In this document: in pieces, positions 1-6,389 of the stretch
Layout: each line of letters begins with the position of its first letter
How positions within the stretch are numbered: position 1 is the stretch's first letter
Assembly: GCA_013698135.1 (NCBI GenBank)
Contig: JACCVM010000101.1
Coordinates: forward strand, 1 to 10,104
Origin: Euzebyaceae bacterium
Lineage (GTDB): Bacteria; Actinomycetota; Nitriliruptoria; Euzebyales; Egibacteraceae
Reading direction: 5' to 3'
Length of the DNA stretch: 10,104 bases
Position numbers and translations under genes: made by a program
Notes under the pieces: generated by a model
What the model saw: only the letters and a program-made list of their open reading frames with translations
Database searches by the model: none
What the model was told of the DNA's origin: nothing

Positions 1-375
1 ACGGTCGCGGTGCTGCGCGGACACCGCGCACGCCAGCTCGAAGAGCGAATGATGATGGGTCCGGCTTGGGTCGACGACGCGCACGGGCCGCTCGTCTTCG
101 CTCAACCTGACGGCGCCGGCGTCAACCCCGAGGCGCTGTCCCGGCGGTTCCAACGGCTCGCACGAGCGTCACAGCTCCCGCCAGTCGACGTCCACGGCCT
201 CCGGCACAGCTACGCCACCGCTGCCTTGCGGGCGGGAGTGTCACCCGAGGTGCTGTCCAAGCGTCTGGGTCACGCGGACGTGGCGATCACGCTGTCCATC
301 TACGCGCACGTCCGCCCGGGTGACGACGCGCACGCAGCCGAGCTGGCGGCGGCGGCCATTCTCGGCTCCGGGTAG
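1..375 (+). CDS. Tyrosine recombinase / phage-type integrase, C-terminal part (5' end outside window)
   Basis: The frame is open from base 1, and 124 residues are visible before the TAG stop. This is the catalytic C-terminal half of a tyrosine recombinase, which cuts and rejoins att sites through a 3'-phosphotyrosine link. The visible active-site boxes are HGLRH (H-x-x-R, codons at 193-207), LGH (His at 271) and the tyrosine in SIYAH (codon at 301). The first catalytic arginine and the arm- and core-binding N-terminal domains lie left of the window. The gene converges on a tRNA-Leu whose 3' end begins 77 bases past the stop. That is the classic layout of an integrase at the end of an element inserted in a tRNA gene, so the element should extend to the left. 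All visible catalytic residues are intact, so nothing suggests decay. It could belong to a prophage or an integrative conjugative element; cargo is not visible. Confidence 0.93.
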   Translation, partial: TVAVLRGHRARQLEERMMMGPAWVDDAHGPLVFAQPDGAGVNPEALSRRFQRLARASQLPPVDVHGLRHSYATAALRAGVSPEVLSKRLGHADVAITLSIYAHVRPGDDAHAAELAAAAILGSG

Positions 376-395
376 CAAACGGGTAGCAGACGGGT
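369..395. repeat. Tandem 11-bp direct repeats at the end of the integrase gene
   Basis: CGGGTAGCAAA (369-379) is followed directly by CGGGTAGCAGA (380-390) and then a third partial copy, CGGGT (391-395). The first copy contains the integrase stop codon. Short direct repeats between an integrase gene and its attachment core are often arm-type integrase sites or excisionase sites. That role is inferred from position only. Confidence 0.5.
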
Positions 396-451
396 CCCGA
401 GACGAGAAGCGCGCCTGAGGCCCCGGGGGCGTTTCCACTGGTCAGAAGCGG

Positions 452-500
452 TGTCGGCGGGGGGACTTGAACCCCCAAGGACCGAAGTCCACATGGCCCT
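452..500. other. Candidate attachment (att) core in the 3' half of tRNA-Leu
   Basis: An integrase gene ends 76 bases from the 3' end of this intact tRNA. Tyrosine integrases commonly recombine in the T arm, anticodon arm or 3' end of a tRNA, and the incoming element restores that end. The exact core cannot be fixed here because the second copy would lie beyond the left edge. The interval given is a generous bracket covering the tRNA 3' half. Confidence 0.4.
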
Positions 501-536
501 CAACCATGCGCGTCTACCTAGTTCCGCCACGCCGAC
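452..536 (-). tRNA. tRNA-Leu (anticodon GAG)
   Basis: A complete 85-nt class II tRNA folds on the minus strand. The acceptor GTCGGCG pairs fully with CGCCGAC and the discriminator is A. The D arm has a GCG/CGC stem. The anticodon stem CATGG/CCATG closes loop TTGAGGG, giving anticodon GAG, which reads CUC and CUU leucine codons. The long variable arm is GGAC-TTCG-GTCC, typical of Leu, Ser or Tyr tRNAs. The T stem is GGGGG/CCCCC with loop TTCAAGT. CCA is not encoded; the genome continues CCG after the discriminator. The T loop has U54 and A58, the target positions of the TtuA and TrmI enzymes encoded at 6390-8370. The 3' end faces the integrase and is the likely integration target. The gene lies 57 bases downstream of the M15 peptidase stop on the same strand. 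Confidence 0.96.
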
Positions 537-552
537 GTGGAGGGGTGCGGCG

Positions 553-581
553 AGTATGCCCGTGGGTCAACGGCCCCGCAA
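553..581 (-). promoter_or_regulatory. Possible promoter for tRNA-Leu
   Basis: On the minus strand, TTGCGG (576-581) and CATACT (553-558) are separated by 17 bases and sit about 20 bases before the tRNA 5' end. Each hexamer matches four of six sigma-70 consensus bases. A second -35-like hexamer, TTGACC (565-570), lies between them but has no well-spaced -10. Read-through from the M15 peptidase gene is an alternative source of transcription. Confidence 0.3.
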
Positions 582-593
582 AGGACCAGCGAG

Positions 594-1931
594 TCAGCCC
601 TGGGGGCCTTCCAGCAGCGCACCCAGCTCGAAGTGCATGCCGTCGGGACGGCTCCAGCGTCCGCCCCAGGCGAAGCCCCAGCGGTCGAAGATTTCGACGA
701 TTCGCGGGTCCATCGTGGGCGGCTGACCCAGTCCGTTGGTGGAGACGTTGAGGTCAACGGCCAGGCCCCACGAGTGCATCGACAGCGGCCTCGCGGGATT
801 GAAATCGATGTGGCGAGGCACCCAGCAGCCACCGTAGTCCGACGTGTCGATGAGCTCGGCGAGCCCCGCTTCTTCGATCTCGCCGAGGGCGCCGGCGAGT
901 TGGTCGACCATCCGGCGGTGACAGGTCACCGCGCCGGTGAGGACCGGCACCTCGCGGCTGACGATGTTGCGCTGCACCCAGTCGGCGTCGATCTGGATCA
1001 TCCCGTCGCCCATGTCGACGTAGGTGTACGGCTCGAACTCCTCGCGGGCGTCCTCACCGACAAGGAAGGCACGTTGGGTCTCGGGTTGGGCGAGCACCCC
1101 GGCGCTGACGCCGAGCGCGGTCTCGATCTGCGAGGCCACGGCGGCCGCGTCGGCGTCGTCGCTCAGCGCCACAAGGACGTGGCGCCGGCCGCGCAACCGC
1201 AGCTTCTTCGCCGTCGCGCGGTTGACGAGGAGGTCGGCCACCGGCGGCACGCCGTTGGAGGCATAGGCACCAACGCGCAAGGCGGAGCCGTCCGCTCCGG
1301 CCTTCACGGTGGCGCCAAGCTTGGCGCCCAACGTCGTGCCCGTGTCATGGGTGAAGGCAGCGTCACCCTCGACGATGCGCTGCCACACGCCCACCTCGTC
1401 CGCGGTCAGCTGAGGAGTCACCCGCCGGAACTGGCGCGGGTTGACGGCGGCGACCGTGACGTTGCGGCCCTTCACCGGCACACGACCCACTTCGATGGCG
1501 GTGGCGAACGTCACACCGTCGATCCGGCGCACCCGTTCGGCGACGGCGTCGGTGTCGACGTCGCGCAGGCGCAACCGCGGCTGCAGGGCCTTGACCTTGG
1601 CGAACCGCGCGGCGGGGACGGTGCCGCTGGGATCGGGCGCCGCCGGTGCCGACAACTGTCCCATCACCAGCGCCTCTTTGGTGGAACCCGCTGGTGCGTT
1701 CCCGGTGAGCACGGGCGCCGGGGCCTCGGTGGTCGAGGGGGCAGGCTCATCGGAGGGAGCCTGGGACACTACGGTACGGCGCTGCGACGAAGCCGTGGCC
1801 CTGGTGCCCGACAGGGGGCCGAGCGACGGCAGCAAGGTGACCGCGAGCAGCACGGCAAGCGCGCCCAACAGGGCCGCCTTCCACGTCTTGAGCTGCCGAG
1901 GTATCCGCAAGGCGTCACTTTCCAGGTGCAC
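594..1931 (-). CDS. Membrane-anchored M15 family metallopeptidase with FtsX/MacB-like extracytoplasmic domain
   Basis: 445 residues from a GTG start; the next in-frame codon signal upstream is the stop of the hydrolase gene. A short basic N-terminus leads into one membrane segment (about residues 17-38) and then a Ser/Thr/Pro/Ala-rich linker to about residue 80. Residues about 110-290 resemble the periplasmic core domain of FtsX/MacB-type permeases (GRVPVKGRNVTVAAVNP, then LGAKLGATV), but without that family's four membrane helices. The C-terminal domain is a D,D-carboxypeptidase/endopeptidase of the M15 (VanY-like) family. Its zinc ligands are His386 and Asp393 in SMHSWGLAVDLN and His433 in DGMHFEL, with Asp430 the probable catalytic acid. 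The enzyme probably trims peptidoglycan stem peptides outside the membrane. It is the last protein gene of the minus-strand cluster, 33 bases after the hydrolase stop. The peptidase call is firm; the middle-domain assignment is by eye. Confidence 0.88.
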   Translation of the reverse strand: MHLESDALRIPRQLKTWKAALLGALAVLLAVTLLPSLGPLSGTRATASSQRRTVVSQAPSDEPAPSTTEAPAPVLTGNAPAGSTKEALVMGQLSAPAAPDPSGTVPAARFAKVKALQPRLRLRDVDTDAVAERVRRIDGVTFATAIEVGRVPVKGRNVTVAAVNPRQFRRVTPQLTADEVGVWQRIVEGDAAFTHDTGTTLGAKLGATVKAGADGSALRVGAYASNGVPPVADLLVNRATAKKLRLRGRRHVLVALSDDADAAAVASQIETALGVSAGVLAQPETQRAFLVGEDAREEFEPYTYVDMGDGMIQIDADWVQRNIVSREVPVLTGAVTCHRRMVDQLAGALGEIEEAGLAELIDTSDYGGCWVPRHIDFNPARPLSMHSWGLAVDLNVSTNGLGQPPTMDPRIVEIFDRWGFAWGGRWSRPDGMHFELGALLEGPQG

Positions 1932-1964
1932 CGGAATCCGCCGCCGCAGTTGCGGTCGGTCAGG

Positions 1965-2651
1965 TCAATGCTGCCACCCTGGCGGTCGCCTGTCTGACGC
2001 CAGGTGCTCGGTGAAGTGGTCGGCGGCCAACCGCGCGACCGACTCCAGCGCTCCTCGCTCCTCGAACAGATGGCTGGCGCCCGGCACGACCGCCAGCGAA
2101 CAGCCCAGCGTCGACTGGGCCTCGGTGTTGAGCCGCAGCACCGTCGCGTCGTCGCCGCCGACGATCAGCAGCACCGGTGCCCGCACGTCGCGCAGCGCCG
2201 CGCCGGCGAGGTCCGGCCTGCCGCCCCTCGAGACCACCGCCGCCACCAGCTCGGGTTCGGCGGCAGCGACCATCAGCGCGGCCGCTGCACCGGTGCTGGC
2301 GCCGAACAGGCCGATCCGCTGCCCAAGGCTTTCCGGCTGGGAGGCGGCCCACGCCACGATGGCGGCTAGCCGCCGGGCGAGTAGTGCGATGTCGAAACGC
2401 AGCTCGGCGGTGCGCCGGTCGAGGTCGTCCTCGTCGGCGGTGAGCAGATCGGCGAGCAGCGTCGCCATGCCCGCGGCGTGCAGGACGTCGGCGACCGCAC
2501 GGTTGCGCGGGCTGGCGCGGCTGCTGCCACTGCCGTGAGCGAACACCACCAGCGCACGGTGACCCTCGGGGAGCACGAGATCGCCGTCGAGCTCAAGGCC
2601 GTCGGCGGGGATGCGCACCCTGCGGACCCCAAGGCTTCCTTCGCCGCTCAT
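1965..2651 (-). CDS. Alpha/beta hydrolase (dienelactone hydrolase-like)
   Basis: 228 residues. I chose the ATG at 2651 because it follows the phosphoribosyltransferase stop by 23 bases and is preceded by a G-rich GGGGTGGGA. A longer reading from 2762 would overlap that gene and adds low-complexity residues. The alpha/beta-hydrolase triad is visible: nucleophile Ser119 in GASTG, Asp167 in VGGDD and His194 in PGASHLF. An oxyanion-type HGSGSS lies at 39-44. There is no signal peptide, so it is cytoplasmic. The substrate is unknown. In mycobacteria, as I recall (for example Rv0571c), a phosphoribosyltransferase domain and a dienelactone-hydrolase domain are fused in one protein. Here they are adjacent separate genes in the same order, which suggests one shared function. 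The two are probably co-transcribed. Confidence 0.86.
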   Translation of the reverse strand: MSGEGSLGVRRVRIPADGLELDGDLVLPEGHRALVVFAHGSGSSRASPRNRAVADVLHAAGMATLLADLLTADEDDLDRRTAELRFDIALLARRLAAIVAWAASQPESLGQRIGLFGASTGAAAALMVAAAEPELVAAVVSRGGRPDLAGAALRDVRAPVLLIVGGDDATVLRLNTEAQSTLGCSLAVVPGASHLFEERGALESVARLAADHFTEHLASDRRPPGWQH

Positions 2652-2674
2652 TCCCACCCCACGAGGTCCGCCAC

Positions 2675-3325
2675 TCAGCGGGTATCCCGGTGCGCGTCGG
2701 GGGTCCTGCCGAGCAGCTCGAGCACCTCCGCGTCGCTGGTCTGGTCGAAGTGCCGATACCACTGGCCAACGGCCCGAAAGACCGCCGGGGTGTGCAGTGC
2801 CACGATCTCGTCGGCCTCGGCGGCCAGCCGTTGCACCGTCGCGGGAGGTGCGACGGGAACCGCGAGGATCAGGCGCCCGGGTCGGTGCTCGCTGAGCGCG
2901 GCCAGGGCTGCACGTGCGGTTCCGCCGGTGGCCAGACCGTCGTCGACCAGGACTACCGTGGCCCCGGCCAGCGACGGCAAGGGCCGCCCACCCCGGTAGC
3001 GGTCGACACGGCGCTCCAGCTCGGCCTGCTCGGCGGCGGTGGTCGCTCGCAGCTGGTCGTCGTCGCCGCGCCAGGGACCCGCCCGCTCGTCGAGGACGAC
3101 CACGCCGCCCTCGGCGATCGCACCGATTCCCAGCTCAGGGCGACCGGGCGCGCCGAGCTTGCGAGCGACGAAGACCTCCAGCGGAGCGTTCAGCGCCTTG
3201 GCAACCTCTACCGCGACGGGCACGCCGCCGCGCGGCAGCGCCAGCACGACGGGTTTGCTGTCTCGTAGCGGCGCCAGCCGCTCGGCCAGCTGGCGGCCTG
3301 CGTCGTGCCGATCGGTGAACCGCAC
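2675..3325 (-). CDS. Phosphoribosyltransferase domain protein
   Basis: 216 residues from a GTG start, fixed by GAGGGG six bases upstream. The type I phosphoribosyltransferase fold shows an early LPRGGVPVA motif (about 30-38) and the PRPP-binding motif VVLVDDGLATGGT at 124-136, with the two acidic residues and the Thr-Gly-Gly-Thr turn. The family binds phosphoribosyl pyrophosphate and usually attaches it to a base. This branch, paired with a dienelactone hydrolase, has no established substrate that I can name, so a purine or pyrimidine salvage label would be unsafe. It lies between the DUF1802 gene (72 bases upstream) and the hydrolase (23 bases downstream), on the same strand. Confidence 0.88.
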   Translation of the reverse strand: MRFTDRHDAGRQLAERLAPLRDSKPVVLALPRGGVPVAVEVAKALNAPLEVFVARKLGAPGRPELGIGAIAEGGVVVLDERAGPWRGDDDQLRATTAAEQAELERRVDRYRGGRPLPSLAGATVVLVDDGLATGGTARAALAALSEHRPGRLILAVPVAPPATVQRLAAEADEIVALHTPAVFRAVGQWYRHFDQTSDAEVLELLGRTPDAHRDTR

Positions 3326-3331
3326 CTCGTT

Positions 3332-3337
3332 CCCCTC
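3332..3337 (-). promoter_or_regulatory. Ribosome binding site of the phosphoribosyltransferase gene
   Basis: GAGGGG on the minus strand lies six bases before the GTG at 3325 and decides that start. No strong promoter is visible in the 72-base gap upstream, which fits co-transcription with the DUF1802 gene. Confidence 0.5.
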
Positions 3338-3397
3338 GTGCGTGGTCGCGTGTGTACTCGTATGCCCCGCGCCCTCGCAGGTGGCGGCGGTCGGTGC

Positions 3398-3991
3398 TCA
3401 GCCCAGCGCGGCGCGCACCCGTCGGGCGTTGGCCGCGAGTCGGTCCTCGGCGTGCACCTGCCGGCCGCTGCCGTCCCACGCCACCGGCAGCTCGACCCAA
3501 GACCGGCAGCCGGCGTAGGCCTCCAACCTCGGCAGTGTCACGGGGTGGGGCAACTGCACGGCGCGGGCGACGAGCACCTGCAGCTGGTGCTTGGGCCGAA
3601 ACTCCAGGCGGTCAGCCCGGACCGAATCCTGAGTCCAGATGTGCAGGTCGGCGATGTCGGCCAGCCCCTCCGGCCGCGCCACCGGTACCACGTCGACCAG
3701 CGACACGCCGCAGCGCACCGTGATGGTGCCGCCTGCCTCGTCGACGTCGGCCTCGCCGGCGGCCAGAAGGTCGTGGTGCTCTGGCCGGACGCGCTCGCGG
3801 TGGCTGTGCGCCACGGTGGGGAACAGCACGAAGCGGTCCCGGTCGACGCGAAAGGACTTCTCGTGGATCCCGCCCTTGCGCACCAGCACGGTCTGGCGCC
3901 CGTCGAGCAGGGCCACCGCGGCCGCACCCCACTCCTTGAGGGCGACGGAGGTTGCCAGGACCGCGGAATCTTGGGTAGCGACCGGGGGCAT
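3398..3991 (-). CDS. DUF1802 family protein
   Basis: 197 residues. The N-terminal ALKEW segment followed by VLVRKGGIHEKSF and DRFVLFPTVAHSH matches what I know of the DUF1802 family, found in cyanobacteria, Firmicutes and actinobacteria. The family has no proven function; I recall a suggested link to restriction-modification because some members carry an endonuclease-like domain, but none is present here. There is no signal peptide or membrane segment. The ATG at 3991 is preferred because a -10-like TACACT ends six bases upstream and no ribosome binding site precedes it, the pattern of a leaderless actinobacterial mRNA. A longer frame to 4066 would run through the aconitase start. It is the first gene of the minus-strand cluster and is divergent from aconitase. 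Confidence 0.8.
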   Translation of the reverse strand: MPPVATQDSAVLATSVALKEWGAAAVALLDGRQTVLVRKGGIHEKSFRVDRDRFVLFPTVAHSHRERVRPEHHDLLAAGEADVDEAGGTITVRCGVSLVDVVPVARPEGLADIADLHIWTQDSVRADRLEFRPKHQLQVLVARAVQLPHPVTLPRLEAYAGCRSWVELPVAWDGSGRQVHAEDRLAANARRVRAALG

Positions 3992-3997
3992 GTCGTT

Positions 3998-4003
3998 AGT
4001 GTA
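3998..4003 (-). promoter_or_regulatory. -10 element for a leaderless DUF1802 transcript
   Basis: TACACT on the minus strand fits the actinobacterial TANNNT -10 pattern. Its last base is six bases from the ATG at 3991, so transcription would start at or next to the start codon. No convincing -35 is seen. The overlapping bases 3997-4002 read TAGTGT on the plus strand and could serve the divergent aconitase gene. Confidence 0.4.
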
Positions 4004-4040
4004 CGGACGACACCAGGACACCGCCCCGCCCCTCCCGAGC

Positions 4041-4045
4041 AGGAG
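4041..4045 (+). promoter_or_regulatory. Ribosome binding site of aconitase
   Basis: AGGAG is followed by five bases (ACGTG) and ATG at 4051. The overlapping GTG at 4048 would leave only two bases, so the ATG is the better start. Confidence 0.65.
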
Positions 4046-4050
4046 ACGTG

Positions 4051-6309
4051 ATGCCCGCCAGCGCATCGACCCCCACAGAACTCGTCGAAGCCGTCTACGC
4101 GCGCACTGCCGAGGCCGTGGCCGTTGGCCGCGAACGGCTGGGGCGCCCGCTGACCCTGGCCGAGAAGATCCTGTTCGGCCACATGGCCGACGCCTCGGCG
4201 CAAGACCTTGAGCGCGGGCGCGCCTACGGCGAGTTCCATCCCGACCGGGTGGCCATGCAGGACGCCACCGCCCAGATGGCGCTGCTGCAGTTCATGACCG
4301 CCGGCCTGCCGCAGGTGGCCGTCCCGTCGACGGTGCACTGCGACCACCTGATCCAGGCCGAGACCGGCGCCGTGCACGACCTCGCCGTGGCCAACGAGTC
4401 CAACCGCGAGGTCTACGAGTTCCTGCGCACGGTGTCGGCCAAGTACGGGCTCGGCTTTTGGAAGCCCGGCAGCGGGATCATCCACCAGGTGGTCCTGGAG
4501 CACTACGCCTTCCCAGGCGGGATGATGATCGGCACCGACAGCCACACGCCCAACGCCGGTGGCCTTGGCATGGTGGCCATCGGCGTTGGTGGCGCCGACG
4601 CGGTGGACGTGATGGCCGGCATGCCCTTCGGGCTGCGGATGCCGCTGCACATCGGCGTGCGCCTCACCGGGTCGCTCGACGGGTGGACGTCGTCCAAGGA
4701 CGTGATCCTCGCCGTCGCCGGCATCCTCACCGTCAAGGGCGGCACCGGGGCGATCGTCGAGTACTTCGGGCCCGGCGCCGAGTCCATCTCTGCCACCGGC
4801 AAGGGCACGATTTGCAACATGGGCGCCGAGATCGGCGCCACCACCTCGCTGTTCGGCTACGACGACGCGATGACCCGCTACCTCAAGTCCACGGGGCGAG
4901 AGGAGATCGCCGACCTCGCCGATGCCCACCGCGGGCATCTGCGCAGCGACCCCGAGGTCGCCGACGATCCGCGGGCCTACTACGACCGGGTCATTGAGAT
5001 TGACCTGGAACGTCTGGAGCCGCAGATCGTCGGGCCGCACACTCCGGATCTGGCCCGGCCGGTGTCGCAGATGGGGGCCGACGCCAAGGCCAACGACTAC
5101 CCCGTCGAGATCACCAACGCCCTGGTCGGTTCGTGCACCAACTCGTCATACGAAGACATCGGACGCGCGGCACACGTCGCCCGCCAAGCCAAGGAGGCGG
5201 GGCTGCGCGTCAAGACCCCCCTGCTGATCACCCCAGGCTCCGAGCAGGTCCGTGCCACCATCGAACGCGACGGCCTGCTGGGCGACCTGGAGGCGATCGG
5301 GGCCACGGTGCTGGCCAACGCCTGCGGACCGTGCATCGGGCAGTGGAAGCGCACCGACAACCTGGGCGGCACGCGCAATTCGATCCTCAGCTCGTTCAAC
5401 CGAAACTTCCCGCGGCGTAACGACGGCTTTGCCGAGACGCTGGCATTCATCGGGTCGCCCGAGATCGTCGTGGCGGCCGCGCTGGCCGGCCGGCTGGACT
5501 TCGACCCGCGGCACGACCAGCTCGACGGCGTGACCTTGCGAGCCCCGGAGGCCGACGAGCTGCCGGACGGTGGCTGGGACTCCGGCGAGTCTGGGTTCGC
5601 CGAGCCCGCCGCCGACGGCGCGTCCGTCGAAGTCGTCGTCGACCCCGGCAGCGACCGCTTGCAGCTGCTGGAGCCCTTCGCCGCCTGGCCGGGCGGCGAC
5701 TACGAAGGTTTGCCGGTGCTGCTCAAGGCTGTCGGCAAGTGCACGACCGACCACATCTCGGCGGCCGGGCCGTGGCTGCGCTTCCGTGGCCACCTGGACA
5801 ACATCTCCAACAACCTGTTCATCGGGGCCAACAACGCGTTCGCCGACGAGCCCGGTCACGGCGTGGACCAGCTGGACGGGCAGGTGCGCAAGCTGCCCGA
5901 CATCGCCCGTAACTACACGGCCAAGGGCAGGGGTTGGGTCGTGGTCGGTGACGAGAACTACGGGGAGGGATCGTCGCGCGAGCACGCCGCGATGGAGCCC
6001 CGCCACCTCGGCGGCCTGGTCGTGCTGGTGCGCAGCTTCGCGCGCATCCACGAGACCAACCTGAAGAAGCAGGGGATGCTGCCGCTGACGTTCGCCGACC
6101 CCGCCGACTACGACGAGGTGCGCGTCGACGACCGCATCGACGTGGTCGGCCTCGCCGACCTCGCGCCCGACCGACCCGTTCGCGTGCGACTGACCCACGC
6201 CGACGGCAGCACGTACGAGCTGGAGGCCAACCACACCTTCAACGCCGAGCAACTGGGCTGGTTCCGCGCCGGCTCCGCCCTCAACGCCATGGGCGCCACC
6301 ACCGGCTGA
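4051..6309 (+). CDS. acn: Aconitate hydratase, mitochondrial-type (aconitase A family)
   Basis: 752 residues, full length for the mitochondrial-type aconitases of about 750 residues rather than the larger AcnA/IRP or AcnB types. It interconverts citrate and isocitrate through cis-aconitate in the TCA cycle, in the cytoplasm. The three 4Fe-4S ligands are Cys362 in VGSCTNSSYED and Cys425 and Cys428 in NACGPCIG. Other signature blocks include HCDHLIQAE, IGTDSHTPNAGGLG and KGGTGAIVEYFGPG. The swivel domain has GKCTTDHISAAG and GEGSSREH, with the catalytic serine and arginine around 641-643. Domain order is the normal 1-2-3-linker-4. The start is set by AGGAG at 4041-4045. It is transcribed away from the DUF1802 gene and stands 80 bases before the tRNA-modification pair. 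No damage is visible. Confidence 0.97.
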   Translation: MPASASTPTELVEAVYARTAEAVAVGRERLGRPLTLAEKILFGHMADASAQDLERGRAYGEFHPDRVAMQDATAQMALLQFMTAGLPQVAVPSTVHCDHLIQAETGAVHDLAVANESNREVYEFLRTVSAKYGLGFWKPGSGIIHQVVLEHYAFPGGMMIGTDSHTPNAGGLGMVAIGVGGADAVDVMAGMPFGLRMPLHIGVRLTGSLDGWTSSKDVILAVAGILTVKGGTGAIVEYFGPGAESISATGKGTICNMGAEIGATTSLFGYDDAMTRYLKSTGREEIADLADAHRGHLRSDPEVADDPRAYYDRVIEIDLERLEPQIVGPHTPDLARPVSQMGADAKANDYPVEITNALVGSCTNSSYEDIGRAAHVARQAKEAGLRVKTPLLITPGSEQVRATIERDGLLGDLEAIGATVLANACGPCIGQWKRTDNLGGTRNSILSSFNRNFPRRNDGFAETLAFIGSPEIVVAAALAGRLDFDPRHDQLDGVTLRAPEADELPDGGWDSGESGFAEPAADGASVEVVVDPGSDRLQLLEPFAAWPGGDYEGLPVLLKAVGKCTTDHISAAGPWLRFRGHLDNISNNLFIGANNAFADEPGHGVDQLDGQVRKLPDIARNYTAKGRGWVVVGDENYGEGSSREHAAMEPRHLGGLVVLVRSFARIHETNLKKQGMLPLTFADPADYDEVRVDDRIDVVGLADLAPDRPVRVRLTHADGSTYELEANHTFNAEQLGWFRAGSALNAMGATTG

Positions 6310-6373
6310 CCGCCCGGTGAAGCGCCCCGGCCAGACGGTCCTCAAGCCGCGAAGCGGTAGGACACATGGCTGT

Positions 6374-6379
6374 TAGGTT
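6374..6379 (+). promoter_or_regulatory. Possible -10 element before the TtuB-TtuA fusion gene
   Basis: TAGGTT fits TANNNT and ends ten bases before the ATG at 6390, allowing a very short leader or none. This would favour 6390 over 6366 as the start. There is no clear -35, and read-through from aconitase is possible because no strong terminator is seen in 6310-6365. Confidence 0.22.
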
Positions 6380-6389
6380 GGCCGGTGAC

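Noticed and set aside
401..436. GC-rich dyad between integrase stop and tRNA 3' end as a terminator
   Set aside because: The possible stems are short or mismatched (for example around CCCCGGGG) and lack a convincing T run.
537..1997. Long plus-strand open frame of 486 codons opposite the M15 peptidase
   Set aside because: It is antisense to a gene with clear zinc-ligand motifs; its composition is rich in Arg, Gly and His as expected for an antisense frame in GC-rich DNA, and it has no recognisable domain.
3538..5040. Long minus-strand open frame crossing DUF1802 and aconitase
   Set aside because: It runs antisense to the conserved aconitase N-terminal half and out of frame through DUF1802; no domain is recognisable.
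5146..6345. Minus-strand open frame of 399 codons opposite the aconitase C-terminal half
   Set aside because: Antisense artefact of high GC; the plus strand carries the iron-sulfur and swivel-domain motifs.
6347..6357. Small hairpin CCGC-GAA-GCGG after the aconitase gene
   Set aside because: Only four base pairs and no T tract; too weak to call a terminator.
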